Shown here: positions 1 through 9,248 of the stretch, in pieces
How positions within the stretch are numbered: the stretch's first letter is position 1
Layout of the letters: each line of letters begins with the position of its first letter
DNA from: Polynucleobacter sinensis
GTDB lineage: Bacteria > Pseudomonadota > Gammaproteobacteria > Burkholderiales > Burkholderiaceae
Direction of reading: 5' to 3'
DNA length: 64,000 bases
Assembly: GCF_001595985.1 (NCBI RefSeq)
Contig: NZ_LOJJ01000002.1
Location: 186,001 to 250,000, forward strand
Notes under the pieces: generated by a model
The model's database searches: none
The model's input: the letters and a program-made list of their open reading frames with translations, nothing else
What the model was told of the DNA's origin: nothing
Made by a program: the position numbers and the translations under genes

Positions 1-284
1 CTAGGCTCGCCATTGATATCAGTTGGTTTTTCAGCTTGCTGAGAAGATCCATTGGCGATGGTCTCGCGAATAGCTGCGCGATCTAATGCGCTAGTACCCC
101 CCAATATCGCGGGGCCTAAGTTTTGAGTCTGGGTAGTGGGGCGACCACCACCTAGAGCCCCACCGAACATTGATCCATCACCAGAGGCAGCACTTGGATC
201 AATTTGAGCAAAAACTAACCCAGTAGTTACCATTAGGGTAGCTGCAAAAATTAGACTTCTGAAGCTTGTCAATTTAATAGACAC
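1..284 (-). CDS. Probable polysaccharide export protein, N-terminus only (cut by window edge)
   Basis: Only the first ~94 codons are inside the window; the gene runs off the left edge. Translation from a GTG at 284 (no in-frame ATG upstream) gives a signal peptide with a hydrophobic core ending in LVFAQ, so the product is exported. After it comes a low-complexity Gly/Ser/Thr/Gln linker containing SMFGGALGGG. A similar MFGGG segment follows the signal-like stretch of the decayed SLBB export gene at 2095-2735, so I infer this is the intact paralogue, a Wza-type outer-membrane export protein. The diagnostic export/SLBB domain lies outside the window, so the family call is indirect. Confidence 0.45.
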   Translation of the reverse strand, partial: MSIKLTSFRSLIFAATLMVTTGLVFAQIDPSAASGDGSMFGGALGGGRPTTQTQNLGPAILGGTSALDRAAIRETIANGSSQQAEKPTDINGEP

Positions 285-397
285 AAGAATAAATCCATGA
301 AAAGTAATTCTCAGTTACATTAGGGCTATTAAAGCCTAAATTTTAGGCATTACAGATAACTATAGGCATTATATCTTTTATACCTAATTGGGAATTA

Positions 398-1516
398 TCA
401 AGCCACCACACTGCTGCGAGCAGTTTTTCTTGCGTCTAAGTTAGCCAAAAATAAATAACTAAAGGCGTACAGACAAAAATAAATAATAAAAATACAAATG
501 AGCAAGGTCTGACTATTGTGAAACAAAATTGCGCTAATAGTGGTTGGCAACGCCAACATTGCACAAAACAATCCTGCCGCTGAATTTTTAGTATTAGCTG
601 AGGAGCCTTTTAGCCATTTGCATATGAGCTGCCTGTAAATTAACTGATGGAGATGAAGCGAATCCGCGCGACTAGATGTTTGCTTTCTGCGAATTCTGCG
701 CCAAGAGCTGTATGCAACTTCAATGACGGGGTAGGCACACAGTAGCAAGCAAGCATAAGGAGAAATCACTTCATGTCGCTCATTTAATAATACACAGACC
801 CAGGCAATCATAAAACCAATGAGGTATGCACCGCCATCGCCTAAGAAAATTCTCCCAAAAGGCCAATTCAATACCAAGAACCCAAACACAGCTCCACCTA
901 CTAGCAAGCTCATTAAAAGTAATAATGAGTCACCATACCAGTAGGACAACAAACCAATACCTAGCAACGCCTGAAGAGCTAAGAAAGAAGCTAAACCATT
1001 AAATCCATCAACAATGTTAAACGCATTAGCAACACCTGCAGTAGCGAATCCAGTGAAAGCGATAGCGAACAAAGGTATAGCCAACATTTCATCCAAATAA
1101 TTGAATCCAAGAGTCGTAATTTTCGTCTGAAGCAGCCAGCAGCCCAGCAAGCCTGACGCCACCGATACCCAAAGACGAGTTCTGGCGGAAACTTTTTTTG
1201 TTAAATCTTCAATAAAGCCAATCAAAAAGATGGGGCTCACTGCAATGAGCATTGCCGCTAAAAAAGATAACACTTCCGAGAGCTGGATATCAAATATAGG
1301 AAATAGTCGATTCCAAAAAAAATGGACGAACTGAAATGAGAAGCACAGGGTCAGAAAAATAGCGAGGCCACCTATTCTAGGCACCGGACTTTCGTGAACA
1401 GCTTGGACACTTTGCCCCATGTCCTTGCTAACCTTGCCGTGCCAACGCAACGTCATGATGGTAACCGCCCCCAAAGCTAGAGAGATACTTGAAGAGTATA
1501 AGAATGGCACATACAT
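398..1516 (-). CDS. Polyprenyl-phosphate sugar-1-phosphate transferase (MraY/WecA family)
   Basis: A 372-residue polytopic inner-membrane protein expected to start glycan assembly by moving a sugar-1-phosphate from a UDP-sugar to undecaprenyl phosphate. Family landmarks: PRIGG (46-50), the acidic motif as EDLTKKV (103-109; E replaces the first D of the usual DD), the N164/N167/D170 segment reading NIVDGFNGLA, FLGDGGA (224-230) and an HLH motif (288-290) before the basic cytoplasmic loop. Roughly ten membrane segments. It lies between the export gene and a zone of decayed genes. A paralogue at 3101-4180 shares the same motif variants. The donor sugar cannot be read from sequence. Confidence 0.85.
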   Translation of the reverse strand: MYVPFLYSSSISLALGAVTIMTLRWHGKVSKDMGQSVQAVHESPVPRIGGLAIFLTLCFSFQFVHFFWNRLFPIFDIQLSEVLSFLAAMLIAVSPIFLIGFIEDLTKKVSARTRLWVSVASGLLGCWLLQTKITTLGFNYLDEMLAIPLFAIAFTGFATAGVANAFNIVDGFNGLASFLALQALLGIGLLSYWYGDSLLLLMSLLVGGAVFGFLVLNWPFGRIFLGDGGAYLIGFMIAWVCVLLNERHEVISPYACLLLCAYPVIEVAYSSWRRIRRKQTSSRADSLHLHQLIYRQLICKWLKGSSANTKNSAAGLFCAMLALPTTISAILFHNSQTLLICIFIIYFCLYAFSYLFLANLDARKTARSSVVA

Positions 1517-1717
1517 GTTTTACATTATACGCCCTAGGGCGTACACCGTTATAATTTCTATAATTACTTTAAAGAGTATTCAATTTAGCTAAAACTAGAT
1601 AAAAACCCAAGGGCGCCCAATGAGATCATCTGGTCAACCTTTAGCATCTAGTGAAAAATCATTCTGAAATACATCATTATCGCAATAATTCTGTATTTCT
1701 TTTTATGGAATTCCTTC
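1517..1717. other. Intergenic, no recognisable feature
   Basis: A+T-rich spacer upstream of the minus-strand transferase gene (start 1516) and downstream of the CapD-like remnant. No ORF with coding character was seen. It presumably holds the promoter of the transferase gene, but no convincing -35/-10 pair could be picked by eye. Confidence 0.4.
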
Positions 1718-1975
1718 CTAGGAAATGGACGTAGGGGTGTAGCCAGACACTAGCCCCTTGAGCATCTCTAGAACGAATTCTTCATCCCCTTTAGCCAAAG
1801 CTACCTCAATTTGGTTAATTTTGGGGCCAAACACCCCCCAATCAAGAAAATCTTCATGGGACTTAAAGATTCTGGGGCGCTCCGTTGGGGCTGGGTCTCC
1901 CGCAATTAAGAGTTCTTCATAGAGTTTTCCCCAGGGCGCAGGCCTATTTCTTGTGTTTCGATATTCCCTTTCAGG
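1718..1975 (-). pseudogene. Remnant of a CapD/WbpM/FlaA1-type nucleotide-sugar 4,6-dehydratase (C-terminal end)
   Basis: Reading the minus strand, the frame that opens with IETQEIGLRPGE shifts by one base and continues as KLYEELLIAGDPAPTERPRI, followed by FKSHEDFLDWGVFG and about 40 more residues to a TAG at 1718-1720. The GLRPGEKLYEELL signature is diagnostic of the C-terminal end of CapD/WbpM-type UDP-GlcNAc dehydratases. The shift falls in GGGGAAAAC (about 1925-1932), where five A would restore the frame. The several hundred codons of the normal N-terminal part are absent, so this is a truncated, frameshifted relic. Confidence 0.75.
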
Positions 1976-2094
1976 TTATTTAATAAATTACTCATATCGG
2001 GTTAAATGTTGTCACAATCCTCGCTGCATACTCAAGCTACGGATGGCATAAAGACGCGTGAGGATCTCAATCACTGGAAACAAAAAGGCGTTTG

Positions 2095-2735
2095 CTAATC
2101 ATAAAAGTGAGCTGACGTATGGGTTCCAGGCTTTTGCGCCTGACCAACCACATAGATGCGAATGGCGCGGATCTGGCCTGGAGAAACACTGACTTGGAAG
2201 TTAGTAAAACCTTGCCAATTGCAATGCGCACCACACCTTCAGCCTGACTGGCCTTAACGCCGATGAGCGGAACGGTACCAATTGTCGGAATCGTAATGAT
2301 GCCATTGTGATGAACAAATGCACGATAGTCGATATTCACACACCCCATGCCCGAATCAATACTTCATCGCCTGGGCCATACTCATAGTCAGAAGGCACTG
2401 GAATATTTTACATCGGGGCAAAAGTCGCTGGGGTTAAAGCAAAGAATTTAGAGCCAAAATATGGCACTAGAACACCAGCTACACTCTCAACGTATTTTTG
2501 GAATTCACTGGGATCTTCTGGGTTTTGATCGGCGCCAGCAGTAATTACCGTCTGCTTTATCGAGGACTCATGGTCCACAGTGCTGGCACTTCCACAGCTA
2601 GAGCTACAATGCCAAAACTTATCGGAGACTGGGTCGAGGCAGCCTTTGGAACATACTACCCAGAAGGCTATCATCACTGCCGCCACCGAACATTTTGGCG
2701 CTACTAGATAGAGAAAGTGTCAAAACCAACAGGAG
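2095..2735 (-). pseudogene. Decayed SLBB-type polysaccharide export protein gene
   Basis: Minus-strand frames joined across lesions give an export protein in order: a signal-like stretch LLLVLTLSLSSSA, then KMFGGGSDD, then EFQKYVESVAG, TPATFAPM, an in-frame TAA near 2408, NIPVPSDYEYGPGDEVLIRA, a frameshift after RAWG (near 2345), VNIDYRAFVHHNGIITIPTI, GTVPLIGVKASQAEG, another shift near 2220, and QVSVSPGQIRAIRIYVVGQA ending at a TAG (2095-2097). The GPGDE...RAWG and RIYVVGQAxKPG segments are hallmarks of Wza/SLBB export proteins. The gene stops after the first SLBB-like repeat. Several independent lesions show it is dead. Confidence 0.75.
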
Positions 2736-3100
2736 TCAATGAATACATTACCAAAATTGACGAATTATGGATTTTTGGACGACTCTTAGCCCAAAAAAGC
2801 TGGGCATTTACGAATCATAGTCCGCCAACTAGAGCCTGAGATTGCAAAATCACGTACAAATGGCCCAAACCATATGCTGATCGGCTAACCCATGTCACTT
2901 CAATAATAATCTAGAGACATCCCTATACCCCGGGCCATAGGGATAAAATAGGTTCTACCCAAGACCCAGGAACCCATTCTTTTAAATAATGACATCACGA
3001 AATGAATTACTCCTTATTTAAAAATATCTTTAATCATTATTCAGCCTTTAGTGACATTTTCGAAATTTAATAAGCGGAATATAGAGCGCTTGGTTTAATC
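2736..3100. other. Intergenic, no gene recognised
   Basis: No frame shows convincing coding character. It contains an 8-bp inverted repeat, ATCCCTAT (2919-2926) and ATAGGGAT (2937-2944), around a CCCGGG core, which could be an old terminator or operator. The rest is probably eroded DNA between the dead export gene and the start of the transferase gene at 3101. Confidence 0.35.
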
Positions 3101-4180
3101 ATGATTCCCACCTTTTTAGCCTTATTCACTTCAGCATTTATCACCTTATTACTCATAAGATATAAATTTTTACATGAAAAGTTTTCGAGTGACTCAGATC
3201 TAGAGGGCGTACAAAAATTTCATACTTCGCCAACTCCACGGATTGGCGGTATCTCTATCGCAGCAGGCCTTACGGTCGCCTTCTTGTTTCGCTTGTGGCA
3301 AGATCCTAATTCAGGGGTACATTTAGGCACTTTAATTTTATGCGCCTTACCCGCGTTGATGACAGGTTTAGCAGAAGATCTCACAAAAAAAGTAGGCGCC
3401 ATGACAAGGCTGGTTGCGACCTTTATGTCTGCGGCACTAGCATGCTATTTTCTAAATATCGGAATACCAAGAATTGGAATTTCCTGGATTGATCCAATTT
3501 TTACAGTTCCAGCTTTTTCAATTCTATTTACTTGCATCACTGTTGCCGGCCTCGCTAATTCCTATAACATTATTGATGGATTTAATGGGTTAGCCAGCAT
3601 GATTGCCATAATTACTTTATGTGCAATTGGCTATGTTGCCTTTAGAGTCAATGACTCTGTAACCATTATTTTTTCTTTGGTCATGATTGGTTCGATTGTT
3701 GGATTTTTTATTTGGAACTATCCACAAGGGTTAATTTTTCTTGGTGATGGCGGCGCTTATTTCATAGGCTTCTGGGTTGGCATACTCTCCATCATGCTGG
3801 TATCACGCAACCCTGAAGTCTCACCATGGTTTGCTTGCTTAATCAATATCTACCCAATATTTGAAACTATTTTTTCCATATGGAGAAAAAAGGTAATTAA
3901 AAAAATCAGTCCTGGAGTACCAGATGGAGTGCATTTACATATGTTAGTTTATGGCCGAATTGCTAGATGGCTCCGGGCCGAAGATCCTAGTAAAGGTTTT
4001 TTATCGAATGCACGTACATCACCATACTTATGGGGGCTCTCTTGCCTAGCAACTGCTCCCGCAATTCTATTTTGGAATAACACTCCAATGCTAATCGGAT
4101 TTTCGTTTCTATTTTGTATAAGTTACATTGCAATTTATCGGGCTTTAGTGCGCTTCAATATACCCAAATGGCTCAAATAA
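3101..4180 (+). CDS. Polyprenyl-phosphate sugar-1-phosphate transferase, second paralogue
   Basis: A 359-residue membrane protein of the same MraY/WecA subfamily as 398-1516. It has PRIGG (46-50), EDLTKKV (92-98), N153/N156/D159 within NIIDGFNGLA, FLGDGGA (213-219) and HLH (278-280). The motif spacing and the unusual ED acidic pair match the paralogue, so the two are duplicates or allelic replacements. It lies head to tail with a GT2 glycosyltransferase and an epimerase on the plus strand, which fits synthesis of a lipid-linked first sugar followed by the second addition. The donor sugar is unknown. Confidence 0.85.
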   Translation: MIPTFLALFTSAFITLLLIRYKFLHEKFSSDSDLEGVQKFHTSPTPRIGGISIAAGLTVAFLFRLWQDPNSGVHLGTLILCALPALMTGLAEDLTKKVGAMTRLVATFMSAALACYFLNIGIPRIGISWIDPIFTVPAFSILFTCITVAGLANSYNIIDGFNGLASMIAIITLCAIGYVAFRVNDSVTIIFSLVMIGSIVGFFIWNYPQGLIFLGDGGAYFIGFWVGILSIMLVSRNPEVSPWFACLINIYPIFETIFSIWRKKVIKKISPGVPDGVHLHMLVYGRIARWLRAEDPSKGFLSNARTSPYLWGLSCLATAPAILFWNNTPMLIGFSFLFCISYIAIYRALVRFNIPKWLK

Positions 4181-4219
4181 GATTGATTAACCTGATACGA
4201 TTTCTTATAAGCGAAAAAA

Positions 4220-5095
4220 ATGGGGAATAGCATCGCAGCACAAGAAAATATGATCGATAGTCCTCAGGTTTTTTCATCGGGATTTCCTGGGGGATTAACG
4301 GCCTTAATGTCTATTTATTGGAATTGCGATAATCAGTTACTTCATCGCGCTCTTGATAGCATCTTTCAAAATACCGTCCAACCAGATGAAGTTTTGGTTG
4401 TCATTGATGGCCCCATCCAAAGTGACTCTCAATCGATTCTTTCACTATTTCAAGATAAATATTCTTACTTTAGAGTATTACCACTTACGCACAATAAAGG
4501 ATTAGCAACAGCCCTTAATGAGGGACTAGCTATCGTTAAAACACGATGGGTAGCAAGATGCGATCAAGACGACATCAACTACTTAGATCGATTTGAAAAA
4601 CAACTTTCTTTCTTACAAAAAAATATGGATGTCAAGCTAATTGGCTCCTTTATTACTGAGGTGAATCATCAAGGGCAAATCCTTTCCCAAAGAACGGTTC
4701 CCGAAACTTTGGAGACCATAAAAAAATTTCTCCCTTTTCGAAATCCATTCAACCATATGTCCGTTATTTACGACAGTCACTTTATGCGTAAGATTGGCGG
4801 ATATCCAAATATCGCGTACCAAGATTATGGGCTCTGGATAAAGGCTCTTGGCCAAGGAGCTAAAGCGCTCAATATTCCTGAGCCACTGGTATATGCCACT
4901 ACAGGTGACGATATGTTCCGCAGACGCGGAGGAATTAAAATCGCCAAAGATGAATTCAAATTACACAGCTTGATGGCCCAATATCAATTCCGCTCTTGGG
5001 CTGGTGCAATGACTTGGGCCTCAGTACGAGCAGTTATCTCCCTAATGCCTGCCAATTTTAAGCGCCACCTCTATTACAGCCATCTCAGAAAGTAA
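4220..5095 (+). CDS. Family 2 glycosyltransferase
   Basis: A 291-residue cytoplasmic GT-A fold enzyme. The nucleotide-sugar binding region starts around residue 27 (LTALMSIYWNCDN, LDSIFQNTVQPDEVLVVIDG) and the metal/nucleotide motif is DQDD at 115-118, followed by the RFEKQL segment usual in this group. It starts 39 nt after the transferase gene at 3101 and ends 8 nt before the epimerase gene, so the three are probably cotranscribed. It should add a sugar to the growing lipid-linked repeat unit. Donor and acceptor cannot be inferred. Confidence 0.85.
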   Translation: MGNSIAAQENMIDSPQVFSSGFPGGLTALMSIYWNCDNQLLHRALDSIFQNTVQPDEVLVVIDGPIQSDSQSILSLFQDKYSYFRVLPLTHNKGLATALNEGLAIVKTRWVARCDQDDINYLDRFEKQLSFLQKNMDVKLIGSFITEVNHQGQILSQRTVPETLETIKKFLPFRNPFNHMSVIYDSHFMRKIGGYPNIAYQDYGLWIKALGQGAKALNIPEPLVYATTGDDMFRRRGGIKIAKDEFKLHSLMAQYQFRSWAGAMTWASVRAVISLMPANFKRHLYYSHLRK

Positions 5096-5103
5096 ACAAT
5101 AAT

Positions 5104-6033
5104 ATGAGATGTCTAGTACTGGGTGGAACAGGATTTATTGGTAAAAATTTAGTTGCAAAGTTAGAGCAACAAGGGCATTTTGTAAGAACATATTCCTCAA
5201 GCCAAAACTCTTCTGAGTCGACAACTGTTAAACACATTCAAGGCAACTTTAGCACTGGTGAAAACTTAGAGCTAGCACTTAAAGAAATTGACGTTGTCTA
5301 TCACCTCATATGCAATACGCTTCCAAACCTTCCCCATACAAAAAGTTCAGAAGATATTGAGGATAATTTACTGGGAACTATCAGACTCTTAAACCTCATG
5401 ACTAATGCTAAAAATAAGAAAATTATTTTTGCATCATCCGGCGGCACAGTATATGGAAAACCTGAATATTTACCGCTAGACGAAAAGCATCCCACCAATC
5501 CAATTTGTTCATATGGAATTACCAAGCTATCCATTGAGAAATATCTACATCTATTTGCATTGAATTCGCACATTAATGCTGTTGTACTTCGTATATCAAA
5601 TCCTTATGGCCCACACCACAATATCAAAAAAATGCAGGGGCTTATTAATACACTGTGCTTCAATATCACACATGAAATTCCAGTAACCATATGGGGAGAT
5701 GGCAGTATTGTTAGAGATTACATTCACATAGATGATGTAGGTAATGCATTAGTAAGTGCATTGAATAACACCGAGAAATTTATGGTCGCCAACGTCAGCT
5801 CAGGTGTAGGTCTCTCAGTAAATATGATCATTCAAAAAGTTCTCTCAATTACCGGCGCGAACCCGGAGATTCAATACAAAGAAGCTAGATCTTTTGATAT
5901 TCAAGAATGTATTCTCTCTAATGATCAAATCAAGAAAGCACTTGATTGGTCTCCGAAAATTAATATTGACGAAGGTATCATAAGAACTGTTGAGTGTTTG
6001 ACCGGAAAATCTCCCACTAAAAAACACCCGTAG
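5104..6033 (+). CDS. NAD-dependent epimerase/dehydratase (extended SDR, GalE-like)
   Basis: A 309-residue extended short-chain dehydrogenase. The Rossmann motif GGTGFIG is at residues 7-13, the serine stretch SSGGTVYG at 111-118 and the catalytic YxxxK at Y137/K141, with NPYGPH downstream as in UDP-hexose 4-epimerases. It is a little shorter than typical GalE (about 340). Being third in the plus-strand set with a lipid-carrier transferase, it may make the UDP-sugar that transferase uses, for example by C4 epimerisation of a UDP-N-acetylhexosamine. That substrate is a guess from context. Confidence 0.75.
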   Translation: MRCLVLGGTGFIGKNLVAKLEQQGHFVRTYSSSQNSSESTTVKHIQGNFSTGENLELALKEIDVVYHLICNTLPNLPHTKSSEDIEDNLLGTIRLLNLMTNAKNKKIIFASSGGTVYGKPEYLPLDEKHPTNPICSYGITKLSIEKYLHLFALNSHINAVVLRISNPYGPHHNIKKMQGLINTLCFNITHEIPVTIWGDGSIVRDYIHIDDVGNALVSALNNTEKFMVANVSSGVGLSVNMIIQKVLSITGANPEIQYKEARSFDIQECILSNDQIKKALDWSPKINIDEGIIRTVECLTGKSPTKKHP

Positions 6034-6054
6034 TTTAGTCTTAAAAAAGAAATA

Positions 6055-6945
6055 TTACTTCTTGAGGCTTAACCTATATGAAGCCGAAGCGATTGTTTTA
6101 GTAAGAAATCTGTAGGTATACCAAATCATTGTTTCAATTGAACGTAATAGCTTCCTGGTCAGCCCCTCGCCTCGATATGGACCAATCCAAATATCATGAG
6201 AATGCATTTTTTTCTGCAAGTATCCTAGCTCCTCTACACGAATATTTTTGATTGAACCCCCTAATCCCCTTGTCAGGCTGGTTGTTCTTTCTTGCTCAGA
6301 ATAAATTGCTATGTGAGGGCATGATATCCATTTTGATGTTTTGGAAAAAAGCCTCACATACATATCAACATCTACCAACCAAATAAGCTTCAAATCAAAG
6401 CGCGGATATAAACTACGTCTAGCAACCAAGATCCCAGTAGGGCCAATAACATTCCTACGCAATAAATAGAATGGGTTTCTCTTAATTAACCAGTCTCTGA
6501 TTTTGACATTAAAGTGTGATCTAGAAAAAAAACCACCAGCAAAGGTAAGATGACAATGGAGCAAAAAAATATCTACTGATGGATTTACCTTCAATGACTT
6601 GAGCAATTCCTTCACAATGTGATGACTTTCTGGATACTCATCATGATGAATCATCCAAACATACTCTCCGGTAGATTCATCAACTAAATAATTCCAATTT
6701 TCAATTGGGGTTTTAATTGGATTATTCCAAGAATAACGAATCTTATTTGGATACTTTTCCAACCAAGGCGCAATAGCTTCGCTAATTTCAGTATTGGTAG
6801 AGTTATCCCCAATCAATATCTCAATATCATCCTGAATACATGGCTCTAAATGACGAAGAATCCTCATAAGACCATCTTTATAGTTATAAGAAGGAAGCAG
6901 TATGCTTAACTTTATAGGCGAAGTTAGTACTGTTAAATTATTCAT
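6055..6945 (-). CDS. Family 2 glycosyltransferase
   Basis: A 296-residue GT-A enzyme. The opening LSILLPSYNYKDGL and IEILIGDNSTN are typical of family 2 nucleotide-sugar binding. The acidic motif appears as MIHHDEYPE, a histidine-rich variant of the usual DDE. The C-terminal third has basic and aromatic residues that may dock on the membrane. It is the last gene of the long minus-strand polysaccharide run and converges on the epimerase gene only 21 bp away, with no clear terminator between. It probably transfers one sugar of the repeat unit. Confidence 0.8.
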   Translation of the reverse strand: MNNLTVLTSPIKLSILLPSYNYKDGLMRILRHLEPCIQDDIEILIGDNSTNTEISEAIAPWLEKYPNKIRYSWNNPIKTPIENWNYLVDESTGEYVWMIHHDEYPESHHIVKELLKSLKVNPSVDIFLLHCHLTFAGGFFSRSHFNVKIRDWLIKRNPFYLLRRNVIGPTGILVARRSLYPRFDLKLIWLVDVDMYVRLFSKTSKWISCPHIAIYSEQERTTSLTRGLGGSIKNIRVEELGYLQKKMHSHDIWIGPYRGEGLTRKLLRSIETMIWYTYRFLTKTIASASYRLSLKK

Positions 6946-6988
6946 TTATTGCTTATCAAAATGCATTAGTGATGAAAGAATTTCTCAA

Positions 6989-7996
6989 TCATCCAATCTT
7001 AGTGGGGAAAAAATAAGAGAGAAATTTTTTAATATGAGGGCGAAGCATGGTCGGAATAAGAATCTTCCAACTAAAACCCTGATTTAGTTGTGAAGGGGGG
7101 CAAGAAACGAAATATTCACTTCGATAAAACTGAATGGTGTCTTGAACACATCCGATGCACCCCTCTATACCCTGTATTTCACCATCAGCCCCCTGCCATA
7201 ACCAATCAGCATAAAAATTAGCTGGTGCAGCCCATCTTTTGTAAGAGTTATTGAAGCGTGACCAGTATTGAGGGGCAATTACTATAGGAGAGTTTAGGTT
7301 AGTCTTAATGGGAAAATAGGAAAAGCTGGAGTTAGATGCGACCACATATTTAGCACTGTTTAATACCGCGTAACAGTCCCCAACATTACCGCTAACAATC
7401 TCATATTGAGGAAATATTTTTTTTGCATACCGGTAATCATCCGTAACAACTAAAAATTTACTGATGCCATACAATTCCATCATATTTTTCTGCGCATTCT
7501 GCCAATATGACTGCGGAAGAATTAAATCTTTAAAGCGTTTATATTCTCCACCCCTCAAATTAAGCACGCAAATGTCACTTGGAATAGAGTTCTTTTCTAA
7601 AATCTTCGCGTCAATTATGAAGTAATGCTTAAGCTTTTCAATATCTCCAAAAAAATATTGCTCACTTTGAAAGTAACCTTTGAGATCATGACTACTACGT
7701 AAATTCAACACCTCTTCGTCAAAATATGTCGAGAGCAATTTCAATTCTGGATCATAGTACTGACGCTCATGATAGGTGGGAAGGATTAATTTACTAGTGC
7801 AATTATCCCGCTCGATAGAAATATTAACGTGCTCTGATATTGATAAAAATGCAGAACCCTTAAAACGCTCAAAACCTCTCAATTTGAAACCAAAACCTAA
7901 GCGCTCACTCAGGCTTCTAGTCGCAGCATAAGCCCAGAGCTGATTTCCCAGGCCTTGACCATCAAGAAATTCAGTAGATAAGATATGACTAGACAT
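6989..7996 (-). CDS. Divergent GT11-like (alpha-1,2-fucosyltransferase-related) glycosyltransferase
   Basis: About 335 residues from the ATG at 7996; a TTG at 8014 would add six. The N-terminal GQGLGNQLWAYAATRSLSER parallels the GGLGNQLFQYA start of family 11 fucosyltransferases, and VVASNSSFSYFPI parallels their ANSSLSWW block. The family's donor-binding HxRRGDY motif is replaced by LNLRGGEYKRF, so activity or donor may differ. It overlaps the flippase gene by 8 bp (ATGTCTAG), implying translational coupling. A canonical GT11 gene lies at 19033. The fold assignment is fairly sure, the sugar is not. Confidence 0.65.
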   Translation of the reverse strand: MSSHILSTEFLDGQGLGNQLWAYAATRSLSERLGFGFKLRGFERFKGSAFLSISEHVNISIERDNCTSKLILPTYHERQYYDPELKLLSTYFDEEVLNLRSSHDLKGYFQSEQYFFGDIEKLKHYFIIDAKILEKNSIPSDICVLNLRGGEYKRFKDLILPQSYWQNAQKNMMELYGISKFLVVTDDYRYAKKIFPQYEIVSGNVGDCYAVLNSAKYVVASNSSFSYFPIKTNLNSPIVIAPQYWSRFNNSYKRWAAPANFYADWLWQGADGEIQGIEGCIGCVQDTIQFYRSEYFVSCPPSQLNQGFSWKILIPTMLRPHIKKFLSYFFPTKIG

Positions 7997-9248
7997 ATAT
8001 ATTAGGCTTTCCAAGCGCCCCGCGAAGGAGCCACGTGAAAAAAATTAGGCAAAAACAACCCATTAACTCGGCCAAGAGCATTGTTGTCGTCGCACCACGT
8101 AAACCAAAATATGTAATGCTTGGGTATATTAATAGCAATGTAGTCATCAAAATAATAAGCGATGAAATTAAATAAAATTTCCTTTGCTGTAAGGGGATCA
8201 GTACTTGATGAACAATAAACGCGGAAATAGTACTAGCTAGTGGAACTAATGCAAGGATCCTCAACAAAGGAATGGCTCCCGAAAAATTTTCTCCCCCTAT
8301 CCATAAAATCAGTTTAGGGGCAAGTAGAAATAATATAAAAGAGACTAGTAAAGATGATCCAAATATCGCAATTCCACTTATTCTTAATAACTTTATCGCC
8401 GCCATCTTGTTTGCCGAAAACAGATAAGCCATTCTTGGATATAACGCATGAACAACTGGATGAAAAATAGTGATTGCAGCAGCCTTAATACGATCAGCGA
8501 TGTTAAATAGACCCAAATCCGACGGGCTGGCCCATATACCAAGCGCAGTAGGAATAATTGAAGCAGTTAAATTAGAGGTCATGGATGTAAAGAAAAAGGA
8601 AGAGTCCTCAACAATCACTTTTAATATATTTCTAATTTTTGGACTACGCCAATAAACAAAATTACCCCTGTACATCCAGTATAGGCAAGCAATTCCTATA
8701 ACGATAGATCCAACCCCATTGAACAGTAAATATAAAAAGGCATCATTTTCGCTATTAATATATATAAAAATAAAAGGCAAGACCACAATCTTTGCCATTA
8801 ACAGGGTGAAGGAAGCCTCCCATACCTTTTCTAAGCCGTGTAGAAACCACAAGGGAGTTAATAAATTCCCAATCAGCATAGCATAACCCGCAAAATATAC
8901 TGACTGAAGTTTTTGCTCAGCAAATAATTTAATAAATATCCAATAAATTGTGATCGAAATGATAGCCAAAAGAAATTGTGCAACCCAAACTTCACATGCA
9001 ATTTTAGATACACGCTCCTTATGATCTCTTGACGCTGCAATTCTCTGAGTAGCGCCCAAATAAAAACCCCAGTTCACCACCCAGATGCCATAATTTACGA
9101 TCAACAATACAAAAACAATATTACCCCACGCCTGAACACCTAATACTCTAGTCAAATATGGCAAAGTAAGAAAGGTAACGACTAGATTCATGCCCTGTAG
9201 GGCCCCTAGCCCAAAAATATTTCTTCCAAGACGTCCAGTAAACTTCAT
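7989..9248 (-). CDS. wzx: Wzx-type polysaccharide flippase
   Basis: A 419-residue protein with about twelve hydrophobic segments and a start typical of the polysaccharide transporter (PST/MOP) family: LGALQGMNLVVTFLTLPYLT followed by RVLG. It is expected to flip undecaprenyl-diphosphate-linked repeat units across the inner membrane. It overlaps the genes on both sides (4 bp upstream, 8 bp downstream), so it belongs to one operon with the glycosyltransferases. It is the only flippase-like protein in the window, consistent with a Wzx/Wzy-dependent glycan. The gene symbol is by function. Confidence 0.85.
   Translation of the reverse strand: MKFTGRLGRNIFGLGALQGMNLVVTFLTLPYLTRVLGVQAWGNIVFVLLIVNYGIWVVNWGFYLGATQRIAASRDHKERVSKIACEVWVAQFLLAIISITIYWIFIKLFAEQKLQSVYFAGYAMLIGNLLTPLWFLHGLEKVWEASFTLLMAKIVVLPFIFIYINSENDAFLYLLFNGVGSIVIGIACLYWMYRGNFVYWRSPKIRNILKVIVEDSSFFFTSMTSNLTASIIPTALGIWASPSDLGLFNIADRIKAAAITIFHPVVHALYPRMAYLFSANKMAAIKLLRISGIAIFGSSLLVSFILFLLAPKLILWIGGENFSGAIPLLRILALVPLASTISAFIVHQVLIPLQQRKFYLISSLIILMTTLLLIYPSITYFGLRGATTTMLLAELMGCFCLIFFTWLLRGALGKPNIYV

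Noticed and set aside
2498..2707. Plus-strand 69-codon frame
   Set aside because: It is antisense to the decayed export gene, whose homology is clear on the minus strand, and resembles no known protein.
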